This document shows, in pieces, positions 41,711 through 51,691 of a stretch of DNA of 64,000 nt; position 1 is the first letter of the stretch, and every line of letters starts with the position of its first letter. The notes beneath the pieces were generated by a model. That model was not told the DNA's origin. It ran no database searches and worked only from the letters and a program-made list of their open reading frames with translations. The stretch comes from Endomychus coccineus (Eukaryota > Arthropoda > Insecta > Coleoptera > Endomychidae). Location: the NCBI GenBank assembly GCA_958510875.1, contig OY294068.1, forward strand, positions 27,260,297 to 27,324,296, written 5' to 3'. The position numbers and the translations under genes were made by a program.

Positions 41711-42364
41711 AAATGATGTCATGTAAATCTGTTAAAATTAGGCTTAGGTCCCATACCTCCTTTGAATTCAATATTAATAATACAGGATAAAAATTTTGCC
41801 ACACTATATTTTGGAATCACCAGCTGCCACTGCCCATCAGTGAACATTAATGGAGAAACTACTAATGTTCGTTTTTCTCTAAAGCTCTTTAGATTAATTA
41901 CTTGAAAGTTTCTTCACATAGTGGAAAGAGAACGGAGGACAAAATCGAGATAAAACTAATTACATCAATAAATAATGGAAACGTACCTCCTTGATACTCT
42001 AAATCGAGAATTCATTTCTGTGCAGTAAGATGGATCGAGATGCGATTTTTTGCATCCGATTCCTTGATGCATTAACTCCATTGCCCACTTATTAAATCTT
42101 ATACAAAAGAGAAACAGCATTTCTGCATCGAAACAATGCATTTTTTCATGTGCAATTTTTGAAGCAAATAAAAAATTCATTATTCAGTAATACATTGTGA
42201 AAATCGATCAAAATTTGTTACTCGGAGGTTTTTGGGGTCGTTGAACACGAATATGATGTTAGAAAAACCGTATAATGTACCTGGGGACCAGGAAGTTCTG
42301 GTTGTGAGGGTCATCCACGAGGTTTTCTGGAAATTTGCTTGGAAATTGAGCCAAAATGTTTACT
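41711..42364. other. AT-rich stretch without features
   Basis: No gene recognised. Confidence 0.35.
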
Positions 42365-42440
42365 CCCTACATTCCACCGCTTGCTCACACGATGTTCCTC
42401 GAACATATAGGTCTTCCTCTAGGGTAGTCTAATATCAAAT
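42365..42440 (+). mobile_element. Jockey-like LINE 3' end fragment
   Basis: ACATTCCACCGCTTGCTCAC, then ACGATGTTCCTCGAACATAT and AGGTCTTCC repeats the 3' terminus of the LINE ending at 41710. Only the last roughly 70 bp are present. Confidence 0.65.
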
Positions 42441-42706
42441 AGCAACTGCTATTTTGTGCCAGTTATTTTAAACAATCATTTAGCAGTAAGAGCTCTTGGT
42501 ATCAGGATTATGGTATCTCTATTCAGAAATGATATAAGCATTCAGGTCTCGTTAGTTGAGGGGTACAGGTCTCTTTTTGGTTTAAAGTGTTTCTTCACCA
42601 ATTCATTCACCATTAGAATTAGATAGACATGTTATTGAAATTCGCATTTTCTGAATTTTAAGGTGTAGCGCTACCTAAACCGAGTCAAATGAATAAATAA
42701 ATAGGC

Positions 42707-45104
42707 CAAGCAATAGGGGTTTAATCGTGACATTAATACTACCTGAAAACCGACTGTGCCATTATGTTCAATTAAGTGGAAACATTAATTGTATCATGTT
42801 TTCGACTCTCAAATGTGGTCACCCTATTTATTATAAACATTTTAAACAAAAAAAAGGATTTTTTTTTAGTTTTTTGTTAATAACTCAACAAATAATGGAG
42901 TAATCGAAATGGTTGAATAAACAAAATGTAGGTAATTGGATTACAAACAAAACAAGCTTTTAAGCGACTAGATCGGATAATTAGAAGGCAAGAAAACTAC
43001 GGAAAAGTGGGAAATTCGACGTTTTATTTAAAAATTCATATCTCCGTTATTTATTATTTTGTAGGATCGAATCTTTGCAAAAATGTTCTAGTACTTATGC
43101 ACTTCACGTGTGCAAAAAACTGTCGCTGTGAATCAATTAGTTTGGGTGTAATTGTAATTCAAAGTTTTTTAAGCAATATTTTGCAAAATCGCTGGATCCG
43201 TACAACAAAACGTATATTCCCCTTATCGATTCAAATGATGGGAACTGCCTTAAAAACGCTGTGAAAATCTGTTCGAAACGGCGGATCGCGCGGAAACGTT
43301 CGAGTAGTGGGAGCGAAGGAGAGGCACACATATACAGATATAGAGACGCGCTGCGCCGGGCTTCAAATGTTTGCATTATAATATCTTAACAATGACGCAA
43401 GCTATCTTAATAATTTTTTTTTATTTTGGTGCTAATGAATTCCAGGAAATTGATTTTTCATTTATAATTAATAAATAAGCAATGGTTATGCGTATATTCT
43501 TGAAATTGAAAATTGTTTTAACTTTATTTTGATGATATGTGAATAAAGGGTTGTATGAATGTACAAAAGTGATGTTTACAGGTATTTACATTTATTAACA
43601 TTTATTTGAACATATATTTACGTATTTATAACTATTTATCTACACGCACGCAATGTACCTATTTATATTTAATTTTTTACAATAATTACTTTACAATAAA
43701 TCCAAGTTTATCGTGTGCGACCGGGTTGTCTTCGGGCACATAACAGTTCTATAAAGATTCATTCAAATTAAAATAATTGGCTCAATTTATTGAACATAGT
43801 GTCATTTTTCACACAGATACTTATATCTTTCGCTTTTTCCTCGCAGGCGCTAAAATGTCTATTTCCTCAGCAATGTCATTCATATCATCCAGTACCAAAT
43901 CAATATCTTCATCCTCGCACTCTGACTCAGACTCAGACTCAATTGATTTGTTACTGGCATCTAAATTATAACAAGAATCTTCCCGAAAATTACCGCATAG
44001 ATTTGAACATGGTAATCCGTGCTTTATACAAGTGCAAGAACCGTATATACAACCTTTTTTGCTGCAAGAGCACGAGATTTGATCAAGAAACTTTTTGGAA
44101 ATGCATGGATCTTTGCTTCCTAGAGGCATATAAGTTTAAATAAATGTTAATAAATGTAAATACCTGTAAACATCACTTTTGTACATTCATACAACCCTTT
44201 ATTCACATATCATCAAAATAAAGTTAAAACAATTTTCAATTTCAAGAACATACGCATAACCATTGCTTATTTATCAATTATAAATAAAAAATCAATTTCC
44301 TGGAATTCATTAGCACCAAAATAAAAAAAAAATTATTAAGATAGCTTGCGTCATTGTTAAGATATTATAATGCAAACATTTGAAGCCCGGCGCAGCGCGT
44401 CTCTATATCTGTATATGTGTGCCTCTCCTTCGCTCCCACTACTCGAACGTTTCCGCGCGATCCGCCGTTTCGAACCGACTTCCCCAGCGTTTTTAAGGGA
44501 CTTCCCATCATTTGAATTGATAACGAGAATATACGTTTTGTTGTACGGATCTTATATTTTTCAAAACCGTTTTAAAATTCAAAATCGGATTATCTCAGAC
44601 GCATCCAGTGATTTTGCAAAATATTGCTTAAAAAACTTTGAATTACAATTACACCCAAACTAATTGGTTCACAGCGACAGTTCTTTGCACACGTGAAGTG
44701 CATAAGTACTAGAACATTTTTGCGAAGATTCGATCCTACAAAATAAACAACGGAGATATGAATTTTTAAAAAAACGTCGAATTTTCCGCTTTTCCGTAGT
44801 TTTCTTGGCTTGTAATTATCCGATCTAATCGCTCAAAAACTTGTTTTGTTCGTAATTCAATTACCTACATTTTGTCTATTTCTACCATTTCGATTACTTC
44901 ATTATATGTTGAGTTATTAACAAAAAACTAAAAAAGTGCCGTTTTTTTGTTTAAAATGTTTATAATAAATAGGGTGACCACATTTGAGAGTCAAAAACGT
45001 GATACAATTAATGTCTCCACTTACCTGAACATAATGGCACAGTCGGTTTTCAGGTAGTATTAATGTCAAAAAATCACTCATTTCATGCCGTATTGCTTGG
45101 ACTA
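42707..45104. mobile_element. Large inverted-repeat (foldback) element, about 2.4 kb
   Basis: The left arm 42707-43620 and right arm 44130-45104 are inverted copies. They share GTGACCACATTTGAGAGTC, GTAGTATTAATG, the GCGCGTCTCTATATCTGTAT block and TAAATGTAAATACCTGTAAA. The right arm has an extra piece of about 60 bp near 44540-44605 and the arms differ at scattered bases. The loop of about 510 bp encodes a cysteine-rich protein on the minus strand. Outer ends share CCAAGCAATA; no target duplication is clear. The superfamily is not recognised. Confidence 0.75.
43821..44129 (-). CDS. Small cysteine-rich (CXC-like) protein inside the inverted-repeat element
   Basis: The 102-codon frame starts at ATG 44129, at the inner edge of the right arm, and ends at 43821. 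Residues 10-50 hold a dense Cys array (CISKKFLDQISCSCSKKGC, YGSCTCIKHGLPCSNLC, later SC), a spacing that recalls CXC/tesmin-type zinc-binding motifs. The second half is acidic (IESESESECEDEDIDLVLDD), followed by a basic end (PARKKRKI) that may act as a nuclear signal. Similar Cys-rich tails occur in uncharacterised insect proteins, but I cannot assign a function. It may be the C-terminal part of a larger transposon protein whose rest is deleted. Confidence 0.5.
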   Translation of the reverse strand: MPLGSKDPCISKKFLDQISCSCSKKGCIYGSCTCIKHGLPCSNLCGNFREDSCYNLDASNKSIESESESECEDEDIDLVLDDMNDIAEEIDILAPARKKRKI

Positions 45105-46166
45105 AAATACATTCAATTCAACCTTTCAGATACAACAGTCACTTGATGATGATTTTCTCCCACTCTATTCCCCCTCCATGTTTCAATCGTAGCTTATTAT
45201 ATTATGCATTATTGTTTTCTGTATGCGGGTATACGGCAAAGGGTACTTCAGATATGGGTTTTCATGTGTGGAAAAGAGATACAGAGAGTATATATTCCTT
45301 ATCATTGCGAACAATATTAGGGAGTTGATTTATTAGTGGAGTGTAGAATCGATAATTGAATACACGCTCGCTAATTGTATCTTGTTTTGCATAAGCACGA
45401 TGACCTATTTAATTTTCTACATTCGGATGTGGTGCTCTGTCGAACGTTAATTGGAAAGAAACTTTTTAATCAAGAGTTATATGTATTGCAATTGTTTTAC
45501 TTTTTTATGATAATATTATTCTGTTTTTCATAAATTTTATTTCCGTTGTAAACTTGAATTTATGACGGGCTAACTCAAGCGAGTAATGGTTCTTGATTTC
45601 ACGTTAATATGTATTACGTAAATTTTGTATCTGGTGCAAGAGGAAGTTTTCAATTAGGAGTTCTGAGGTTTATATATAGTTAAATAGCTGAGGGCATTGG
45701 CATAATATACAAATTCAATCTCTTAGAAAGCTATTTAAAGAAACGTTAATGATTGGTTTAGCTTAATAATCTTGAGTCATATCAACATGACGGTGGAATG
45801 TAATATCGTACGTAACAGTGAAACACTTCAGGGCAAACTGTATACTATGTTCAATCGCTCTTTTAGCAACAACATCTTCCTTGACATTAATTTATCAAAG
45901 ATGTTCCAGCATATTCATACACCAATTAATTATAATAATTAATAATCAATAATTATAACACTTGTTCATGAATTATTAAACTGTCCTTTGATCCAGAATA
46001 ACTAAATTGAGAAAAAAGTTCAGAAACTTCAACAAATAGCGACTGACAATGTTTACGATAAATCTTTGATAAATAAGTTAATTTTTAGCCAAAAACGGAA
46101 AAAGAGCGCAATGAACTAACCAAATAATTACTCCCAAATAAATCAGTGAAATTAAAATGTGTCACT
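45105..46166. other. AT-rich stretch, about 1 kb
   Basis: No features recognised. The frame at 45143-45328 lacks a domain. Confidence 0.4.
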
Positions 46167-46640
46167 TTACCTACCTTCAGTAATCAATAAATTCCATAAT
46201 TCATATTCTAAATTTGCAAATGAAACCCGTTTATATATGTGAGAACAAGATAAAAAACTGTTTAGGCAATTATTCAAATTTTTATTGGAGTACGCTTTGA
46301 TTTTCAACTTAAAATCAGAAGGCAATAGATTATAAAGTGTAAGTCCCAAATAGCTTACATGACGTCGAGATGATACCCAGGGACTATCAACATTTTGGAA
46401 ACTTACACTGACAAATAGGAGAATTACTACAGTTCTTCTACCATTATCAAACAGCGGGCGAGTTGACCATGAAATCTTAATCGGGCTCAAGAACTCGAAA
46501 CCATCATCAGTTTCAGTAACAAGTAGTCGTAACAACCGATACATGATGAATTGTGGCTCATTAGGCAATGACATTTTGGACCATAAGGAACACATGTTAT
46601 CATTGAATGGGCTGTTAGAGTAATTATTGTCAACCATAGC
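46167..46640 (-). pseudogene. Jockey-like LINE C-terminal end, minus strand
   Basis: A long minus-strand frame contains SSRRHVSYLGLTLYNLLPSD and FKLKIKAYSNKNLNNCLNSF. This is the family ending in which a conserved K-Y-G-x-x-L-Y-N-x-L-P motif precedes a basic helix. The upstream part (PQFIMYRLLRLLVTETDDGF) is not recognised. It meets an oppositely oriented LINE piece at about 46645. Confidence 0.6.
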
Positions 46641-46644
46641 CATA

Positions 46645-47110
46645 GCAACCATACCAAATATCTTGGGATTATAATTAATAAATCAATCATGGAAGGATCA
46701 TGTACAAAATTTAGTGAAAAGAGAGGTATTTCATTCATGTGATACATAAATCAAGCAAAATACTCAATCCAAAGAATTTACTAATATTACAGTAAAGAAA
46801 TCAATATTTAACATTCATGGAGGAATTATCAGAAGACTGAAAAGAGAAGATAATAATATGGCTATACCACTTGAACTAGATAAGATATACATGCTCGAAG
46901 CACTGGCATCCTTCTACAAAGATCTATGAGAACAATTTATGAATAATTTATCAAAAACAAGAAACAAAGATATAGTATTGCCAAAAGCAATTTTCGAAGT
47001 TGGAAGAAAGAGTCCGAAATATTCAGCTATAAAGACTTTTTAATAATCTGCAGAATAGTCACAAAGTAACTAAGAAGAGTGATTTCAAGATAGTACTACA
47101 AAGATATATA
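46645..47110 (+). pseudogene. Jockey-like LINE fragment, plus strand
   Basis: It reads NILGL, stop, then NQSWKDHVQNLVKREVFHSC (thumb region). Later frames give MAIPLELDKIYMLEALASFY and VGRKSPKYSAIKTFNNLQNS with KVTKKSDFKIVLQRYI at the C-terminus. Several stops are present. It lies head to head with the minus-strand LINE piece to the left. Confidence 0.65.
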
Positions 47111-47467
47111 GAAAACATTAAGTTGATTAATTACCACAATAATTATTATTAATTTTTCTTTGCCGTTTTTGGTTTGAGTATAAATTATCAACGTTCTTAT
47201 TATTTTTCTGATATATAGGTACTGTTGTTTATCTATTTATTTGTTATTCATTTCTTTCTTTTTTAAATTTTTTGTAACATTATAACCAGCCTGCATACCT
47301 ACGGCACCTTTGCAGGATTGATAGGTAATGTTTATTTTGTAAACCTGGTTTTATTATACTTTACTTTAGTAACTTGAGACGACTGCAAGTGGATAATCGA
47401 TATATTATATCTGTATTTGGGAGGTGTACATTTACAAAAATATAAGGCTTTGACCTCTCCAAAATGG

Positions 47468-47525
47468 TATAATTGGTTAACATGTGAGACTAGAAATCCA
47501 GGGTTGATGTGTGTTTGAAACCGAC
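47468..47525 (+). other. tRNA-like or tRNA-derived sequence (weak)
   Basis: ATGGTATAATTGGTTAA resembles an A-box/D-loop, GACTAGAAATC resembles the tRNA-Ser(AGA) anticodon loop, and TGTTTGAAACC resembles a B-box. The acceptor, anticodon and T stems do not pair fully, so at best it is a tRNA pseudogene or the head of a SINE. Confidence 0.3.
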
Positions 47526-48284
47526 CTAGGGTTCAATTTTTACGTTTATTCATCTTGATACCTATGTTACATAATTTAAGTTATCTCCTTTAGGAAATTT
47601 GATATAAACTATATTAACTCCGTCACAGTGGTTTTAGCTCAAAAATTATTTCATACAAACTAAAACTCGACTGATAAATAATTATATATTCTATATAAAC
47701 CGGTGTTATTCATTAGTTTATCACTTTTGGCAAATATAAATCAATTGTTAATTATTTCATATTCATTGCTCTGAATTCGAGCAAAAACATTTTCATGCTG
47801 ACTGAAACGTAATCAATAATGTATTTATTGAATACATAACTGTTATTATTTTAATATGAAATAATGGTTAGATTCAAATTAATTGTATTCAATTATTTTA
47901 TTCTACTCGTACCACAACGAATACGTATTGAACATTTATTATTTCTTCAATGGTGGTGTAAGGTTTTGATTTAGAATCGGTTCGAACAGGAACCTAAGGT
48001 CGCTCTGAAACCCGTAATTATTTTGATTAAAAAGCAGATTTGGCTATTAGGCAACCAGAACGGATTCATGAAAGACGAAGTTGAAACACTATATGTTCAA
48101 GGGGACTCTGGCTAACATAAAATCATCAAATAAATGTGGGCTTGCTTGTTCTACTGAATATGAGAACTCAGTGGTCGAAGTACATATTTAGATTCCTATA
48201 TATCTATGTGGTGCCTGAATATGATTGAATAAATGTATGATTACATTCGTATTTTTCATTGTTCATTAATATAATCAACCTTCT
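47526..48284. other. AT-rich stretch without features
   Basis: Nothing recognised. Confidence 0.4.
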
Positions 48285-48460
48285 ATTGCAGGCCAAACTC
48301 TTCATCAAAGAGCCCCTAGGTTCTCAAGGAAACTCCTTACTATTGATAGGAGGGACCGGAATTGTTACGGGTCACCGTAATGTGGGGAAGAGAACTAGCA
48401 AGGGTCGCCATGTGGGGAAGAGAACTGGCAAGGATCGCCATGTGGGGATCAGCTCTTAAG
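48285..48460 (+). pseudogene. R1/LOA-like LINE C-terminal fragment with a 30-bp tandem repeat
   Basis: AKLFIKEPLGSQGNSLLLIG then GTGIVTGH parallels KLFINEPVSRLSKKLLFLDR of the LINE at about 31385-31440. From 48381 a 30-bp unit (TGTGGGGAAGAGAACT then GCAAGG, CGCCA) occurs twice and begins a third time. The rest of the LINE is missing. Confidence 0.6.
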
Positions 48461-48715
48461 ATTGGGCTGTTTGCCGTAAACTGACCCGTGGTCCTGGTGG
48501 AGGCATTGAAACACAACACTTACAAAAGCTATACTTTACTTAATGTACAGTTCGACGCCATTATGGCTTAATGTCTCGCTCTATCTAAATACAATTGGTA
48601 CAAGTACAAATCAATGACAATACCGTCAATATCTGAATGATGTATATCAATTGAATGTCCTACATAAGTATATATATATATATATATTCTTTTGTTGATA
48701 TTCTTGAACCATTTG
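48461..48715. other. Unannotated, ends in a TA microsatellite
   Basis: Holds a TA dinucleotide run near 48669-48686. Nothing else recognised. Confidence 0.4.
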
Positions 48716-48825
48716 TAATATTTGTATGTTTTCTTGGTATATTGGTTCGTATATATACTGATAATGAAATAAAAATTTTTATTTCATTATCAGTATATAT
48801 ACGAACCAATATACCAAGAAAACAT

Positions 48826-48831
<6 letters not shown>
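48716..48831. repeat. Perfect 116-bp palindrome
   Basis: 58-bp arms (48716-48773 and 48774-48831) are exact reverse complements with no spacer. The centre is AATGAAATAAAAATTTTTAT and the arms include GTTTTCTTGGTATATTGGTT. It is flanked by TA microsatellite on both sides. Confidence 0.95.
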
Positions 48832-48860
<29 letters not shown>

Positions 48861-49019
48861 GTCATATACTGTTATTGTTATTGGCCTAGTTAATCTAGTC
48901 TAACATGTCAAGGTATCTGTGTCAAACAATATGTTTAATATATTAACGCAACATTAAACATATTGCTTTGTGGGTCAGATCCGAGATGTAATAGAAATAA
49001 GGTCGCATTCTATAATTTG
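48832..49019. repeat. TA microsatellite and spacer
   Basis: A TA dinucleotide run at about 48828-48858 directly follows the palindrome. The rest is AT-rich without features. Confidence 0.7.
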
Positions 49020-49265
49020 GGGATTTTAGGTAATCTCGTATAGGGATGGAAGATTCCTATACTACAATAGGCACCTACTACTTACTGGCATGGAGAACGC
49101 CGCAGGTCAATGATAACCTACGCAGCGGTTGTGTGTTGGCCAGCAAGAGAAACGGTTCTGTTTCGCCTGGCGCTGGACCGGGCTCAACGATTTACCAGCG
49201 TAGAAATAAAAGGGGCCATAAGCACGGCCCCCACTAGGGGGGACTGTGGGGACTGCGTATCGGGA
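49020..49265 (+). pseudogene. R1/LOA-like LINE reverse transcriptase end fragment
   Basis: It reads RSMITYAAVVCWPARETVLF then RLALDRAQRFTSVEIKGAIS and TAPT, the post-thumb block. The R-x-M-I-T-Y-A-A-V-V motif is shared with 30840 and 35100. It is GC-rich and both ends are abrupt. Confidence 0.75.
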
Positions 49266-49424
49266 ATCGACTTGCTGTTCGGGATTATGAGTGATATTAT
49301 AAGAAACATAATAGTTAATTATATACTAAGTCAGTAAAATGATTCTTTATCGATCGAGTCTGAGGTTATGAGTCGAACGAGAGAAGCGTGCGTGGCCAGT
49401 AATAGGGTTTTCGATATAATCCAG

Positions 49425-50753
49425 TAAATAAGCTGAAAAAAAGTGCCGAAAGTCTAAAAGTGAGCAAGTAACTCGGATTCGAAAAATTCTTTTTGCTTCG
49501 TGTTCCTTGTACCCCAGGAGTATTTATTACACTTAACCCGTTTGCGGGTGGCCAAAATGACGAAGTAAGTGACGGTTAAAGCCCCCGAAATGCCTCCGAA
49601 ATCAAGCTTTCAAACAAAATTTTAAAAATGATAATTTTTCTTGAAAATCATTACTTGGGTGTTTTCGAGGTAGCTGATACGAATCTGATGTATAATTTGG
49701 TAAATTCAAAATGATGGACCGGAAGTGAAGTGATTTCCAAATAAAAATCAGTTTTTTTAGTTTTTGGGCTGAAAATGGATACTTGGTGGTTTTTTAGGTT
49801 GCTGATGTTTTGTGAATATATAATGCACATACGTCAAGCTAGAATATAAAATATTGTAAATGTTATCACTTAAAAAAAACTACTTCCTCCTTGTATTATC
49901 ATATCTAGATAGTAGCAAGCTAATAACGATGCAATTGATATGACGTAACATATGACATAAGTTACCTTTTTTTATATGGGATTTATATGGGATAAATATA
50001 ATAAAAACAAATGAAACAGTCATATTTTGATAACAAATAATATTTATTCTATTTGTAGAAAAAACTTTTATTTATATTTAATAAAATTATCAAATTTTTT
50101 CATATAATCAACAAATTTAAATTAATTTTCATTAATCATAATCTGACTCGTATTCATGAATTATTCCTAAAAAAATAGGATTTTCATAATAAAATGACTT
50201 TACTTCCGTTCCGCCATTTTGAATTTACCAAACTAGACCTCAGATTCGTAATCAGCTACCTCGGAAACTCCAAGTTCCAATTTTCAGCCAAAAAACTAAA
50301 AAAAAAACAAGATTTTCATGAGAAAATGACTCTAGTTCTGGTCTGCCATTTTGAATTTAAATAATTAGGCCTCAGACTTATAATCAGCGATATCGAAAAC
50401 CCCCGAGTATATATTTTCAAGGCAAAATGTCCATTCTAAAAAAGTGTAATTTCTTATGGAAAATTGCTCGACTTCCGGTTCGCCATGTTTAATTTCCTAA
50501 ATTCGTGAACACTTCGGAATTGTGATCACCGAGCTCGAAAACCCCCGAGTACAGATTTTCAAGGCAAAATTGTCATTGAAATTATATTTTTATTTCCGGG
50601 GCCTTAACCGCCTCTAACTTGCATCATTTTTGTCGTCCGCAAACGGGTTAAGTGTGATGAATACTCCTGGGGGTACGAAAAACACGATGCAAAAGGGATT
50701 ATTCTAATCCGAGCTACTTCCTCACTTTTACACGTAGTCCAGCTTATTTACTA
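49425..50753. mobile_element. Long-inverted-repeat element with internal sub-repeats
   Basis: The left arm begins TAAATAAGCTG at 49425. The right arm ends with its complement near 50753. The arms, about 180 bp, share CCAGGAGTATT and CACTTAACCCGTTTGCGG. Inside, units of about 120 bp repeat: CATTTTGAATTTACCAAA, CAGATTCGTAATCAGCTACC, TCGGAAAC, then ATTTTCA. About three lie in the right half and two, inverted, in the left half. There is no coding frame; it looks like a foldback or MITE family. Confidence 0.75.
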
Positions 50754-51691
50754 CTACAACTACCACTATTTTATCGCCAACCGTAAGATATATAATTAAA
50801 AAAAAGGAGATATTATAGCTTATTACACTTATTACATTTTATTATGACAAAGTAAACAGCAACTACAAAACAAATCTACTCATTGTATTGAACGTGAACT
50901 ACATCCTGACGTATTATAAAAATTAATTCCGTGTTTCTTGAACCACTTCATGAATATGCCTTACTGACGATTGTATTTGTCTACGGATTCTTGTGACAGA
51001 AATTCGAAAGACGTCTCTAATGACATCTCTTGAATTTCAGGCGGCGTGCACGGAATATCTTCCATTATTTTTTATAAATAATTCGCGAGAAGACTTTTAC
51101 TATGGACAGGCGTGAGAGGCCGTGACAGCGACAAACGATTTCTGTTTAATGTTAAAGCCAATGCTATGTTTATAAATATTTGCTTGATTCTTACAGTACA
51201 ATAAAGTGTTTATTTACTTGGGAAAATCGCTATGGTAATGTATGACTTAATTGACGGTTGGCGATGAACAAAATAAGTGATATTAAAAAAAATTCTATGA
51301 GTATCGACGGAATGGAAAGAGCATGTTCGATGGATATTCTCAGAGTACGTTGCATGATTTGATATAGATAGCCTTTGAACATTTCACACTGGACATCAGT
51401 AGATTGCATGAACATACAAAATTGCGAATAAACCGATTCAGATAAAACAAATGTCGAATGCCTACGGACAAGAAAGATAATATGTGCATTGTTTGCGATT
51501 ATTGAGCACGACGAAAAAATATATGTATATTCCCAAGCGCCAATTTTTTGGTAAAGCTGAGTGTTTGGGGGCGAGAGACATGGCGTATCCCTGAGGATTC
51601 TCGTTTGAGATAAGTTAAATATAATTTGAGAGTGCAATATTGGTAAGACTACCTTAATAAATTTTATTAAAACAAATTAACAGATAATATG
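50754..51691. other. Stretch with two unplaced minus-strand frames
   Basis: A minus-strand run at about 51070-50905 (EDIPCTPPEIQEMSLETSFE, then SVDKYNRQ, stop, GIFMKWFKKHGIN) faintly recalls the N-terminus of tyrosine-recombinase-like insect proteins. A 135-codon frame at 51637-51230 (LYQKIGAWEYTYIFSSCSII, ending IEFFLISLILFIANRQLSH) is hydrophobic in part and not recognised. Neither is supported enough to be called a gene. Confidence 0.25.

Noticed and set aside
43007..44663. Open frames inside the arms of the large inverted repeat (for example 44370-44663)
   Set aside because: They occur in both arms in the same repeat sequence, have no domain and seem to be chance frames.
47468..47525. 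A functional tRNA-Ser gene
   Set aside because: The anticodon loop and box-like words are present but the stems do not pair; kept only as a weak tRNA-derived candidate.
51230..51637. Membrane protein or chemoreceptor exon
   Set aside because: The 135-codon frame is partly hydrophobic but shows no family motif, splice partner or conserved signature.
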